A DNA stretch of 32,916 nt from Chitinophagaceae bacterium (lineage in GTDB: Bacteria; Bacteroidota; Bacteroidia; Chitinophagales; Chitinophagaceae). The notes beneath the pieces are model-generated. The model was not told the origin of the DNA and made no database searches. It saw nothing but the letters and a program-made list of their open reading frames with translations. The translations under genes were made by a program, and so were the position numbers. Location of the stretch: NCBI GenBank assembly GCA_947455425.1, contig CANGOT010000004.1, positions 1 to 32,916 of the forward strand, read 5' to 3'. Of this stretch, positions 17,100 to 25,307 are shown one piece after another (the stretch's first letter is position 1; every line of letters begins with the position of its first letter).

Positions 17100-18680
17100 A
17101 TGGAACTTACGAATATAAATAGAGACAGAAAAAAACGCAAACCAAGTGTAGATTTAAGCACAATGGTTTATGGCAAAATTCCACCGCAGGCAAGAGAGCT
17201 TGAGGAAGCTGTTTTAGGTGCAATCATGCTTGAAAAAAGTGCATTTGATAGTTTAGTAGATACTAATTTAAAACCTGAATGTTTTTATGTAGAAGCACAT
17301 CAAATTATTTATACTGCAATGCAAGATATGCAGCAACGTGGTGTGCCTATTGATATTTTAACAGTAGTTGAAGAATTAAAACGCAAAGAACAACTTGAGT
17401 ATGTTGGTGGTCCTTATTATGTGAGCAAGCTAACCAATATGGTTGTAAGTACTGCAAATATTGATGCTCACGCAAGAATTATTCTTCAAAAATTTATTCA
17501 AAGAGAACTGATAAAAATTAGCGGTGAAATTATTGGCGATGCTTATGAAGATAGTACTGATGTTTTTGATTTGCTTGATGAAAGCGAAACAAAAATGTTC
17601 AACATCACCAATAATTACCTAAAGAAAAACTTTGAGGAAATTAGTAGTGTGCTTGCAAAAACTATTAATAGAATTGATGATTTAAGAAATCAGAAAGATG
17701 ATATCAGTGGCGTGCCTAGTGGTTTTGCAACCTTAGACAGAGTAACTTTTGGTTGGCAGCCTACCGATTTAATTATTCTAGCAGCACGTCCATCTGTGGG
17801 TAAAACAGCTTTTGCATTAAATCTGGCTCGTAATGCTGCATTACACCCTACAAAACCTGTTGGTGTAGGATTTTTTAGCTTAGAGATGAGTGCCAGTCAA
17901 TTGGTGCAACGTATTCTAAGTGCCGAGAGTGAAATACATATGGAAAAAATTTCTCGTGGTAAATTAGAAGATTACGAGTATCAGCAACTGCATACAAAAG
18001 GTATTAAAAAACTTGAAACAGCACCACTTTATATTGATGATACTGCTGCTTTAAACATCTTTGAGTTTAGAGCAAAAGCAAGACGATTGGTTCATAAACA
18101 CAATGTTGGAATTATTATTATTGACTATTTGCAATTGATGAGTGGCAGTGGCGATAAAAACGGCAATCGTGAGCAAGAAATTAGTAATATCTCTAGAAAC
18201 TTAAAGGCATTAGCTAAAGAGCTGAATGTTCCAATTATTGCTCTTTCACAGTTAAGTCGTGCTGTGGAAACAAGAAAAGAAAGCAATAAAATGCCACAGT
18301 TGAGTGACCTTAGAGAATCGGGTGCTATTGAGCAGGATGCCGATATGGTAATGTTTATTTATCGTCCAGAATATTATGAAGTAACTGCCAACGAAAATGG
18401 AGAAAGCACCAAAGGCGAAACACATATTCGTATCGCAAAACATAGAAATGGTTCTTTAGAATTAATAAAACTTCGTGCATTACTTCACATTCAAAAGTTT
18501 GAAGAATGGGATGGCAATGATAATATGGGTGGTATGATGGGTGGTGGAACCTGGAAGCCTATAACCCCATCTCCAATTGGTACCGCACCAAGTAATGAAG
18601 GGGGTAAATTTTTTGTGCAAGGAAGTAAAATGAATAGTGGAGATTTTGATGAAGGCTTTGATAGTGATGCACCATTTTAG
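17100..18680 (+). CDS. dnaB: Replicative DNA helicase DnaB
   Basis: DnaB is the hexameric 5'-3' helicase of the replication fork. The 526-residue protein has the N-terminal primase-interaction domain (PPQARELEEAVLGAIMLE, ~26-45), a linker, and the RecA-like ATPase domain with Walker A in AARPSVGKTAFALN (~228-241), the H1a segment FFSLEMSASQLVQRI, Walker B with IIIIDYLQLMSG, and the arginine-finger region LRESGAIEQDADMVMFIYR. No intein is inserted at the P-loop. The C-terminal ~45 residues are Gly/Met-rich (DNMGGMMGGGTWKP) and end in DAPF, like a Bacteroidota DnaB tail. Codons and length are normal. Confidence 0.97.
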   Translation: MELTNINRDRKKRKPSVDLSTMVYGKIPPQARELEEAVLGAIMLEKSAFDSLVDTNLKPECFYVEAHQIIYTAMQDMQQRGVPIDILTVVEELKRKEQLEYVGGPYYVSKLTNMVVSTANIDAHARIILQKFIQRELIKISGEIIGDAYEDSTDVFDLLDESETKMFNITNNYLKKNFEEISSVLAKTINRIDDLRNQKDDISGVPSGFATLDRVTFGWQPTDLIILAARPSVGKTAFALNLARNAALHPTKPVGVGFFSLEMSASQLVQRILSAESEIHMEKISRGKLEDYEYQQLHTKGIKKLETAPLYIDDTAALNIFEFRAKARRLVHKHNVGIIIIDYLQLMSGSGDKNGNREQEISNISRNLKALAKELNVPIIALSQLSRAVETRKESNKMPQLSDLRESGAIEQDADMVMFIYRPEYYEVTANENGESTKGETHIRIAKHRNGSLELIKLRALLHIQKFEEWDGNDNMGGMMGGGTWKPITPSPIGTAPSNEGGKFFVQGSKMNSGDFDEGFDSDAPF

Positions 18681-18699
18681 ATATTACCACAAATATTTT

Positions 18700-18775
18700 A
18701 ACCATATAAGACACAAAAGTTCACATAAGAAATTAATATAGATAACTTATGTTTACTTATGATTCTTATGTGGTT
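18700..18775. repeat. Large imperfect inverted repeat between dnaB and rsmE
   Basis: Arm 1 (18700-18729, AACCATATAAGA...ACATAAG) and the reverse complement of arm 2 (18746-18775, AACCACATAAGA...ACATAAG) match at 24 of 30 positions around a 16-nt AT-rich loop. Within each arm the motif CATAAG recurs about every ten bases. There is no T-tract directly after the stem, so it is not a standard terminator. It looks like a dispersed palindromic intergenic element, or could act as a 3'-end stabiliser of dnaB mRNA. Confidence 0.75.
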
Positions 18776-18802
18776 CAATAAAATCTTTATTTGTCAAACC
18801 CA

Positions 18803-19504
18803 ATGCAACTACCTTACTTCTACCAAAATAATATCGATACCTCAAAAACACAACTTGTTTTAAGCGAAGAAACAAGCAAACATTGTGTGCAGGTATTGCG
18901 AATGAAAGCAGGGGAGCAATTGCAATTAACCAATGGTATTGGTGATTTATTTACTGCTGAAATTATTGCTGCCGAAAAAAGAAACTGCATTGTTAAAATA
19001 CTTCAAACAGTAAACAATAAACCTCAAACCAAAAAGGTTTCTATTGCAATATCTATTTTAAAAAACGCCAGCAGATTTGAATGGTTTTTAGAGAAGGCAA
19101 CCGAGATTGGCATAACCGAAATTATTCCTATTATCAGCAAAAGAACCGAGCGACAACATTTTAGATTTGATAGAATGAACAGCATTTTAATTGCTGCTAT
19201 GTTGCAAAGCCAGCAAACATTTTTGCCACTACTTCACGAACCCATTTTATACAATGAAATCTTCAAATCATTAAACTATCAAACCAAACTGATTGCCCAT
19301 TGCGAAGAAGATAAAAAGACTTCACTAAAAGAAATAAACCTCAGCAATAACACGCAAATTTTAATAGGCCCAGAGGGAGATTTTACTCCAGACGAAATTG
19401 CCCTCGCATTGCAAAATAATTATCTGCCAGTTACACTTGGCAACACAAGATTAAGAACAGAAACAGCAGGTGTTGTTGCTGCAACATTGTTAGTGAATGG
19501 GTAA
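18803..19504 (+). CDS. rsmE: 16S rRNA (uracil-1498-N3)-methyltransferase
   Basis: RsmE methylates N3 of U1498 in 16S rRNA using SAM. The 233-residue protein has the N-terminal PUA-like domain (HCVQVLRMKAGEQLQLTNGIGDLF) and a C-terminal SPOUT knot domain with the segments EWFLEKATEIGITEIIPIISKRTE, LIGPEGDFTPDEIALA and the SAM-site LGNTRLRTETAGVVAATLL. The ATG at 18803 (MQLPYFYQ) is the usual family start; the ORF track's TTG at 18791 adds only four residues. It converges on birA with a 140-nt spacer in which no convincing hairpin was found. Confidence 0.95.
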   Translation: MQLPYFYQNNIDTSKTQLVLSEETSKHCVQVLRMKAGEQLQLTNGIGDLFTAEIIAAEKRNCIVKILQTVNNKPQTKKVSIAISILKNASRFEWFLEKATEIGITEIIPIISKRTERQHFRFDRMNSILIAAMLQSQQTFLPLLHEPILYNEIFKSLNYQTKLIAHCEEDKKTSLKEINLSNNTQILIGPEGDFTPDEIALALQNNYLPVTLGNTRLRTETAGVVAATLLVNG

Positions 19505-19644
19505 TGGCTGCAATTTTTTAACTAAGTTGGTTTTTTAAATTCTGCTATATAAGTAGTTTGTTTTGTTAATATATAAGTACATTTTTTAGTTATTTCCGCC
19601 TTCAATATTAAATTTGTTCAGGAGCTTTGATATAATTACTTGCT

Positions 19645-20406
19645 TTATTTTAGTTTCAACTCCACTTCACCAAACTGAAAACTATCTTGCAAACCATTTT
19701 CTACTTGCAATTCGCCATTTGCAGCAACAGCTTTAATGGTGCAGTTAAATTTGATATTTCCTTTTTTAAGGGTTACGATGTTATCTTTTTTATATAGATG
19801 TTGGTTGTAAGTTTCTAATAATAAATGGTGATCACCTTGTAGTAAAACATTGTACCACTTATCTATGCAAACACAAAGCTCTTGTGCAAGAGCCACTACA
19901 TCGAAGTGCTTGCCTGTTATTTGTTTTAGCGATACGGGATTGGGTAAATTGGGGTCGAAAATGGGTTGGTTAATATTAATGCCAATACCAATAATGGCAA
20001 AGCGTTGCTGATGGTGTTGCAGGGTTTCTATTAAAATGCCACCTGCCTTCTTGTCGTTCCAATATAAATCATTACTCCATTTAATGGCAGTGGCATCAAT
20101 AGCATACCTATTAAAAAAATCGTAGCAGCCCAACGCAGCCATGGCCACCAAACCAAACTGATTTTGTAGATGAACGGTAGAAATATTGGCAATTATGGAA
20201 AGCGTAATATTTTCTCCTTTGTTTGCCTGCCATTTTTTGCCCATTTGTCCTTTGCCATGGGTTTGTTGTGCTGCAAAAATGGCTGTGCCACTATCTGCCA
20301 ATCCTGTTTTAATCAGCCTGTGGGCATAGTTATTGGTACTATCCACTTCCAAAAGTTGTATAAACGGATTACCTAATTTTATCAAAGGTTGATGTGTTAC
20401 AAACAA
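19645..20406 (-). CDS. birA: Biotin--[acetyl-CoA-carboxylase] ligase
   Basis: BirA activates biotin with ATP and transfers it to the carrier protein of acetyl-CoA carboxylase. The 253-residue catalytic protein has the entry motif VDSTNNYAHRL, the biotin/ATP loop AAQQTHGKGQMGKKW (GRGRRGR-like), IKWSNDLYWNDKKAGGILIET (the KWPND motif with Ser for Pro) and IGIGININQ, followed by a small C-terminal SH3-like domain. There is no N-terminal DNA-binding domain, so it is not a repressor. The only usable start is the TTG at 20406, since a TAG stop lies two codons upstream in frame and no ATG occurs before the conserved domain. It is divergent from rsfS, sharing overlapping promoter boxes. Confidence 0.92.
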   Translation of the reverse strand: MFVTHQPLIKLGNPFIQLLEVDSTNNYAHRLIKTGLADSGTAIFAAQQTHGKGQMGKKWQANKGENITLSIIANISTVHLQNQFGLVAMAALGCYDFFNRYAIDATAIKWSNDLYWNDKKAGGILIETLQHHQQRFAIIGIGININQPIFDPNLPNPVSLKQITGKHFDVVALAQELCVCIDKWYNVLLQGDHHLLLETYNQHLYKKDNIVTLKKGNIKFNCTIKAVAANGELQVENGLQDSFQFGEVELKLK

Positions 20407-20428
20407 AGTGCTATTTTCGCCAAAAATA
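20389..20428. promoter_or_regulatory. Overlapping promoter boxes between birA and rsfS
   Basis: Rightward: GTTG ending at 20391, 20 nt, then TATTTTCG (20412-20419), a good match to TTTG / TAnnTTTG and probably the rsfS promoter with a leader of about 85 nt. Leftward: TATTTTTG (20428-20421), a perfect TAnnTTTG for birA, but with no TTTG at the -33 distance. The two -7 boxes sit back to back in the near-palindrome TATTTTCGCCAAAAATA. Confidence 0.45.
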
Positions 20429-20508
20429 TTAAATAACGTTTGATGTTTAAGATTTAAGGTTACAGGTTGCCCAAAACAACTAATAACGAATACAATTTCT
20501 TTAAACTG

Positions 20509-20940
20509 ATGAACGAATTAACAAAAAAACTTCTTTTATTGGAACCAATAATTTTACTAAGCAATCGTAAAAAAACGCCTACAAAACTTACCAAAAACTC
20601 AAAGGTTTATAAAACCATCATTAAAGCCATTTTAGATAAAAAAGGTGAAGATGTAGTGAGTTTAGATTTAAGAAAAATACCTGAAGCTGTTGCCGATTTT
20701 TTTATTGTGTGCTCAGCCAATAGCAGCCCGCAGTGTAAAGCCATTGCAGACAATATTGATGATATGGTTTTTGCTGCTTGTGGCGAAAGACCCTTTAAAC
20801 AAGAAGGATATCAAAGCTTGCAATGGGTGCTTGTAGATTATGTAGATATTGTGATTCATATTATGCAACCCGCTACAAGAAAGTTTTATAAGTTAGAAGA
20901 AATGTGGAGCGATGGTGATTCAACCAATCACGAAGAATAA
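20509..20940 (+). CDS. rsfS: Ribosome silencing factor (Iojap/RsfS)
   Basis: RsfS binds ribosomal protein uL14 and blocks joining of the ribosomal subunits when nutrients are short. The Iojap domain starts near residue 30 (KTIIKAILDKKGEDVVSLDL) and includes ADFFIVCSANSSPQCKAIADNI and the signature WVLVDYVDIVIHIM followed by RKFYKLEEMW. The ATG at 20509 gives 143 residues, with ~30 basic residues before the domain (LLSNRKKTPTKLTKNSKVY), longer than the usual ~115-120 aa. The ORF track's TTG at 20467 would add 14 more residues and is not needed. ftsH follows after 60 nt, a conserved neighbour order in the phylum as far as I recall. Confidence 0.93.
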   Translation: MNELTKKLLLLEPIILLSNRKKTPTKLTKNSKVYKTIIKAILDKKGEDVVSLDLRKIPEAVADFFIVCSANSSPQCKAIADNIDDMVFAACGERPFKQEGYQSLQWVLVDYVDIVIHIMQPATRKFYKLEEMWSDGDSTNHEE

Positions 20941-21000
20941 TGGTTGAAACAAAGCATTGCCGAGGAATAAATTAGAAATAGAAAATTAGAAATTAAGAAA

Positions 21001-23094
21001 ATGTCAGACGAAACAAAAGTAGAAGATAATAAACCTGTTGAACCAGTTACCAAAGACGATCAAAGTAATGCTCAACAAAAACCTTTGCAACAAAAATTGC
21101 AATCCGATGGCAATAAAACACCACGCAAAGGTCCCAAGTTCAACATTTATTGGGTATATGCATTAATACTTGCAGCCCTTGTGGGCTCTACTTTGTTTAA
21201 TGGGGGCTTAAGACCCGAAGCTTCAAAAGTTACTGAACTTGAAGTGAAGCAGAGTATGGTTTTAACTGGCGATGTAGACAAGTTAGAAGTTGTTAGAAAT
21301 AAAGATTTGGTTCGTGTTTATATTAAGGCTGATAGTATCACAAAGCCTTATTATACCAATCGCTTTAAGCAAAAATTTATTCCAGCTAAAGTTAAAGGCA
21401 ATCCTGTTTTTGAATACGAAATTGCCGACGCTAAAACCTATCCAGAAAAAATAATAGCATTTTGTAAAGACAATCACCTTCCGGAATTAAGCGTTACCAT
21501 CACTACCGATCAAGAGTTTTGGGGGCCGGGCATGATGAATATTCTGGTGTTGGTTTTAATGGTGGGGGCTATTATTTTAATGACCCGTAAAATGGGTGGC
21601 GGCGGAGCTGGTGGTGGCCCGGGAGGTATTTTTAATATTGGAAAAAGTAAAGCTACTTTATTTGATAAAGGCACAAAAGTTAATATCAACTTTGGCGATG
21701 TTGCAGGTTTAGATGAAGCTAAAGTAGAAGTGATGGAAATTGTTGACTTTTTAAAACAACCAAAAAAATACACCGCTTTGGGAGGTAAAATTCCTAAAGG
21801 TGCTTTGTTGATTGGACCTCCGGGAACTGGTAAAACTTTGTTGGCAAAAGCAATGGCTGGCGAAGCTCAGGTTCCTTTCTTTAGTTTAAGTGGAAGTGAT
21901 TTTGTGGAGATGTTTGTTGGGGTGGGTGCCAGCCGTGTAAGAGATTTGTTTAAACAAGCACGTGAAAAAGCTCCTTGTATTATTTTTATTGATGAAATAG
22001 ATGCTATAGGTCGTGCAAGAGGTAGAAATGCCGTTATGAGCAACGATGAAAGAGAAAATACCTTGAACCAACTATTAGTTGAAATGGATGGTTTTGGTGG
22101 CGATACGGGTATTATTATTCTTGCTGCAACCAACCGACCAGATGTATTGGATTCGGCACTGTTGAGACCAGGCAGGTTCGATAGACAAATTACTATTGAC
22201 AAGCCCGATGTGAAAGGAAGAGAAGCTATTTTTAAAGTGCATTTGGTTCCTATTAAAGTTTCAGAAAAATTAGATATTTATAAATTGGCCGAACAAACAC
22301 CTGGTTTTGCTGGGGCAGATATTGCAAATGTTTGTAACGAAGCTGCATTAATTGCTGCACGTAATAATAAAGAGGCGGTGGATATGAAGGATTTTCAAGA
22401 TGCCATTGATAGGGTTATTGGCGGATTGGAAAAGAAAAACAAAATCATTGCTCCACACGAAAAATCAATCATTGCCTATCACGAAGCAGGTCATGCTGTT
22501 TGTGGATGGTTTTTAGAGCATGCTTATCCTTTATTAAAAGTTACTATTGTGCCAAGAGGTACAGCTGCATTGGGTTATGCCCAATACACGCCTAAAGAAC
22601 AATATCTATATAATACAGATCAATTAATGGATCAAATTTGTATGACATTGGGTGGACGTGCAGCGGAAGAAGTGTTCTTTGGTAAAATATCAACGGGTGC
22701 CAGTAACGATTTACAACAAATTACCCGTATTGCTTATAGTATGGTTACCGCTTATGGTATGTGTGAGAGAATTGGTAATGTTAGTTTCTACGACCCATCT
22801 CAGGAAAATACTTTTACAAAACCTTATAGCGAAGAAACCGGAAAAATTATTGATGAAGAGGTAAGAAAAATTATTGATCAGGCTTACATCACCACAAAAA
22901 AATTATTAACCGAGAAAAAAGAACAGGTGGAGCTTTTGGCTAAAGCTTTATTGGATAAAGAAGTATTGCATAAAAGTGATGTAGAAGAATTAATTGGTAA
23001 AAGACCATTTAAAGAAGAGAAAATATTAGATGTTGCAGAAGCTACAATTGCACCTCCAGAAACTTCTGTGGTTCAAAATAATAGTAACATATAA
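21001..23094 (+). CDS. ftsH: ATP-dependent zinc metalloprotease FtsH
   Basis: FtsH is the membrane-anchored hexameric AAA+ protease that degrades misfolded membrane proteins and short-lived regulators. The 697-residue protein has a charged N-terminus, TM1 (~48-66), a periplasmic domain, TM2 (~178-195, MMNILVLVLMVGAIILM), a Gly-rich linker, Walker A GPPGTGKT (~270-277), Walker B IIFIDEIDAIG, the second region of homology ATNRPDVLDSALLRPGRFDR, and the zinc site HEAGH (494-498) with the later acidic ligand region ASNDLQQIT. All catalytic motifs are intact. It is followed after 12 nt by an antitoxin-like gene, so readthrough transcription of the toxin pair and the LUD gene is likely. Confidence 0.97.
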   Translation: MSDETKVEDNKPVEPVTKDDQSNAQQKPLQQKLQSDGNKTPRKGPKFNIYWVYALILAALVGSTLFNGGLRPEASKVTELEVKQSMVLTGDVDKLEVVRNKDLVRVYIKADSITKPYYTNRFKQKFIPAKVKGNPVFEYEIADAKTYPEKIIAFCKDNHLPELSVTITTDQEFWGPGMMNILVLVLMVGAIILMTRKMGGGGAGGGPGGIFNIGKSKATLFDKGTKVNINFGDVAGLDEAKVEVMEIVDFLKQPKKYTALGGKIPKGALLIGPPGTGKTLLAKAMAGEAQVPFFSLSGSDFVEMFVGVGASRVRDLFKQAREKAPCIIFIDEIDAIGRARGRNAVMSNDERENTLNQLLVEMDGFGGDTGIIILAATNRPDVLDSALLRPGRFDRQITIDKPDVKGREAIFKVHLVPIKVSEKLDIYKLAEQTPGFAGADIANVCNEAALIAARNNKEAVDMKDFQDAIDRVIGGLEKKNKIIAPHEKSIIAYHEAGHAVCGWFLEHAYPLLKVTIVPRGTAALGYAQYTPKEQYLYNTDQLMDQICMTLGGRAAEEVFFGKISTGASNDLQQITRIAYSMVTAYGMCERIGNVSFYDPSQENTFTKPYSEETGKIIDEEVRKIIDQAYITTKKLLTEKKEQVELLAKALLDKEVLHKSDVEELIGKRPFKEEKILDVAEATIAPPETSVVQNNSNI

Positions 23095-23106
23095 AATATA
23101 GTCTAT

Positions 23107-23313
23107 ATGCTAGCTGTTCAAGGTTTGTATGATGGAAATAACTTTATTGTAACAGAAACATTTCCATCTGAAAAAAAGTATAAAATAATCATTACTTTTA
23201 TTGAAGAAGTAGATAAAACAGATTACATCAAAACTTTTGCAACACAAACCACAGCATTGGATTTCTGGGAAAATGAAGCTGAAGATATTTATCAGGACTA
23301 TCTAAAGAAATAG
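23107..23313 (+). CDS. Small antitoxin-like protein
   Basis: A 68-residue acidic protein (MLAVQGLYDGNNFIVTETFP ... FWENEAEDIYQDYLKK). The first half (VQGLYDGNNF, KKYKIIITFIEEV) is a short beta-rich N-domain and the C-terminal end is an acidic helix of the kind that wraps a MazF/PemK toxin. I recognise this layout from small genes that precede PemK-type toxins in Bacteroidota, but cannot name the family. It begins 12 nt after ftsH and ends 3 nt before the toxin start, the usual antitoxin-first order. Antitoxin function rests on size, order and partner, not on a known motif. Confidence 0.72.
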   Translation: MLAVQGLYDGNNFIVTETFPSEKKYKIIITFIEEVDKTDYIKTFATQTTALDFWENEAEDIYQDYLKK

Positions 23314-23316
23314 CTT

Positions 23317-23646
23317 ATGAAGACCGGAGATATTGTACTCATTCCTTTTTCGGCAGCCGACCTTGCAGATACTAAAGTTAGGCCTGCAGTTGTTATTTGT
23401 GAAACAAAAGATACCTACAAAGACCTTGTTGTTTCTGTGATTAGTTCTGTTGTTTCAAAAACAATTGCTGCGAATGAAATACTTGTAAAACCTACAAATA
23501 CCAATCATCTTCGGGCAACCTCAATCATAAAAGTAGACAGAATTCTTACCATTAAAAGAGAAGAAGTGATACTGAGATTAGGAAAATTAGGTATTACTGA
23601 TTTAACAATTTTTAAACAAAAATTTCATACATTCATCGATAAGTAA
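23317..23646 (+). CDS. MazF/PemK family toxin (type II toxin-antitoxin)
   Basis: A 109-residue protein with the PemK/MazF fold markers: KTGDIVLIPFSAADL at the N-terminus, VRPAVVICETKD (the conserved RPavV strand) and the later ATSIIKVDRILTIKREEVI. Characterised members are sequence-specific mRNA endoribonucleases neutralised by their cognate antitoxin. The conserved Arg of the RPavV strand and the Thr-Ser of the ATSIIKVD strand are present, so the enzyme looks intact. Its TAA stop overlaps the ATG of the LUD gene by one base (TAATG), indicating translational coupling into the downstream gene. Confidence 0.85.
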   Translation: MKTGDIVLIPFSAADLADTKVRPAVVICETKDTYKDLVVSVISSVVSKTIAANEILVKPTNTNHLRATSIIKVDRILTIKREEVILRLGKLGITDLTIFKQKFHTFIDK

Positions 23647-24281
23647 TGCAATTATCTTCCCGCGAAAATATTTTATCTAAAATAAGACAAGCTCTTAGAA
23701 AGCCTGTAGAAATACCCTTTCCCGATAGGAGTCATACAGAGTTTGTATATCAACCTGCTACTCAAGATTTAGAATTAGAGTTCGCTGAAAACTTTACCAA
23801 ATTACAAGGTCGATTTTCCTTTTGTGCCAATCATGCAGAACTGGTAGAACAATTAACTACATTGGTTAACTCCAGAAAATGGACGAAGCTGATTTGTAAA
23901 GAAGAAAATCTTGTAAACCTATTGGCTGCAAATAATTTTGCCAGTATTAACAATACTGTAACATTACACGATTGTGAGGCTGCTATAACAACTTGCGAAA
24001 CTTTGATAGCAAGAACAGGAAGTTTAATATTATCTAGTGGTAACCAAAGTGGTAGAACCAATAGTGTTTATGCTCCTATACATATTTGCATTGCATATAC
24101 TAGTCAGATGGTGTATGATATTGCCGATGGATTGAATTTATTAAAGAAGAAATATGGCAACAATTTGCCCTCATTGATTTCTTTGGCAACAGGCCCTAGC
24201 AGAACGGCAGATATAGAAAAAACCTTAGTAGTGGGTGTTCATGGCCCCAAAGAGGTTTTTTGTTTTTTGGTAGAAGGATAA
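23646..24281 (+). CDS. LUD-domain protein (LutC/YkgG-like)
   Basis: A 211-residue protein with the LUD fold seen in LutC: SSRENILSKIRQALRKP at the N-terminus, CEAAITTCETLIARTGSLIL, the SGNQSGRTNSVYAP segment and the C-terminal SLATGPSRTADIEKTLVVGVHGPKEVFCFLVEG, where the TGPSRTADIE...GVHGP signature of the family is complete. LutC acts in the LutABC L-lactate oxidation complex, but no lutA or lutB is nearby. In Bacteroidota a lone LUD gene commonly follows ftsH, so a different role is likely. It converges on the kdsD-like gene with only 3 nt between the stop codons. Confidence 0.88.
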   Translation: MQLSSRENILSKIRQALRKPVEIPFPDRSHTEFVYQPATQDLELEFAENFTKLQGRFSFCANHAELVEQLTTLVNSRKWTKLICKEENLVNLLAANNFASINNTVTLHDCEAAITTCETLIARTGSLILSSGNQSGRTNSVYAPIHICIAYTSQMVYDIADGLNLLKKKYGNNLPSLISLATGPSRTADIEKTLVVGVHGPKEVFCFLVEG

Positions 24282-24284
24282 ATC

Positions 24285-25247
24285 CTATACAATTCCTTCT
24301 CTGATTAAATCGTGTAAGTGTAAAATTCCTGCATATTGATTGTTTTTGGCTACCACCAATTGGCTGATATCATTTTTTCGCATCAGCTCTAATGCTTCAA
24401 TAGCAAGGGTTTCGGGTTCAATTGATTTTGGATGAGCAGAACAGATATCGTTGGCAGTGATGTTATTAGAAAAAATATTTTTTTCCAGCATTCTTCTCAG
24501 GTCTCCATCGGTAATAATTCCTTTTACAACATTATTTTCATCAACAACAGCTGTAGCACCCAAGCGTTTTGTTGTTATTTCTACAATCACTTCTTTTAGA
24601 GAAGCATTAACAGGAACTTTAGGAGAAGCAGCTTTGTCGAACAAATCTTCAACTCGTAGGTATAATCTTTTTCCTAAGTTTCCACCAGGATGATAACGTG
24701 CAAAGTCGGCAGTATTAAAACCATTTAATTCCATTAAGGACACAGCAAGTGCATCTCCCATAACCATTTGTGCAGTGGTGCTTGTGGTGGGTGCCAGATT
24801 ATTTGGACAGGCTTCCTGCTCTACGGTAGCATTCACTATAATGTTGGCATTATTAGCTAAATATCCTTGTAAATTTCCAGTAATTGCAATGAGTGTGTTA
24901 CCAAAATTCTTTATCAGAGGAACCAGTACTTTTATCTCTGGGCTATTACCACTTTTACTAATAATAATTACCACATCGTTTTCTTGTACCATTCCCAAAT
25001 CTCCGTGAATGGCATCTGCAGCGTGCATAAATAATGATGGGGTGCCGGTAGAGTTAAATGTAGAAACAATTTTTTGTCCAATGATGGCACTTTTTCCAAT
25101 ACCACTTACCACAACCCTGCCCTTTGTTTTGTGAATAGCATTGACTGCATCAACAAAACTTTCATCAACAAAAGCTGACAAACCTTTTATGGATAAGGCT
25201 TCTAACTCAATTGTTTTTTTGGCAGCATTAACTATTTTCGATTGCAT
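24285..25247 (-). CDS. kdsD: D-arabinose-5-phosphate isomerase (KdsD/KpsF/GutQ family)
   Basis: KdsD converts ribulose-5-phosphate to arabinose-5-phosphate, the first step to Kdo for lipopolysaccharide. The 320-residue protein has an N-terminal SIS domain (VVVSGIGKSAIIGQKIVSTFNSTGTPSLF; AADAIHGDLGM with the family's catalytic-region His; ISKSGNSPEI) and two C-terminal CBS domains (VNASLKEVIVEITTKRLGATAVVDEN; LMRKNDISQLVVAKNNQYAGILHLHDLI). The ATG at 25247 is chosen over the TTG at 25256, which lies inside the promoter box. It lies 60 nt behind recQ, with its own -7 box in the gap. The KdsD/KpsF/GutQ paralogues cannot be separated by sequence alone. Confidence 0.92.
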   Translation of the reverse strand: MQSKIVNAAKKTIELEALSIKGLSAFVDESFVDAVNAIHKTKGRVVVSGIGKSAIIGQKIVSTFNSTGTPSLFMHAADAIHGDLGMVQENDVVIIISKSGNSPEIKVLVPLIKNFGNTLIAITGNLQGYLANNANIIVNATVEQEACPNNLAPTTSTTAQMVMGDALAVSLMELNGFNTADFARYHPGGNLGKRLYLRVEDLFDKAASPKVPVNASLKEVIVEITTKRLGATAVVDENNVVKGIITDGDLRRMLEKNIFSNNITANDICSAHPKSIEPETLAIEALELMRKNDISQLVVAKNNQYAGILHLHDLIREGIV

Positions 25248-25253
25248 AGATAG

Positions 25254-25261
25254 CAAATGTA
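25254..25261 (-). promoter_or_regulatory. TAnnTTTG -7 box of the kdsD-like gene
   Basis: TACATTTG (minus strand 25261-25254) is a perfect TAnnTTTG only six bases (CTATCT) before the ATG at 25247. No TTTG was found 19-21 nt upstream, so the -33 element is weak or absent. If used, the leader would be almost nil. Confidence 0.45.
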
Positions 25262-25307
25262 GTATTCAGGCTGATATACTTGTTTGATCTGTTGAAACAA
25301 AACAATT

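Noticed and set aside
17760-17850. Possible intein insertion site in DnaB
   Set aside because: The P-loop region is continuous with no insertion.
21510-22202. Minus-strand ORFs of 87, 111 and 61 aa inside ftsH
   Set aside because: Shadows of the conserved AAA+ domain coding sequence with no independent features.
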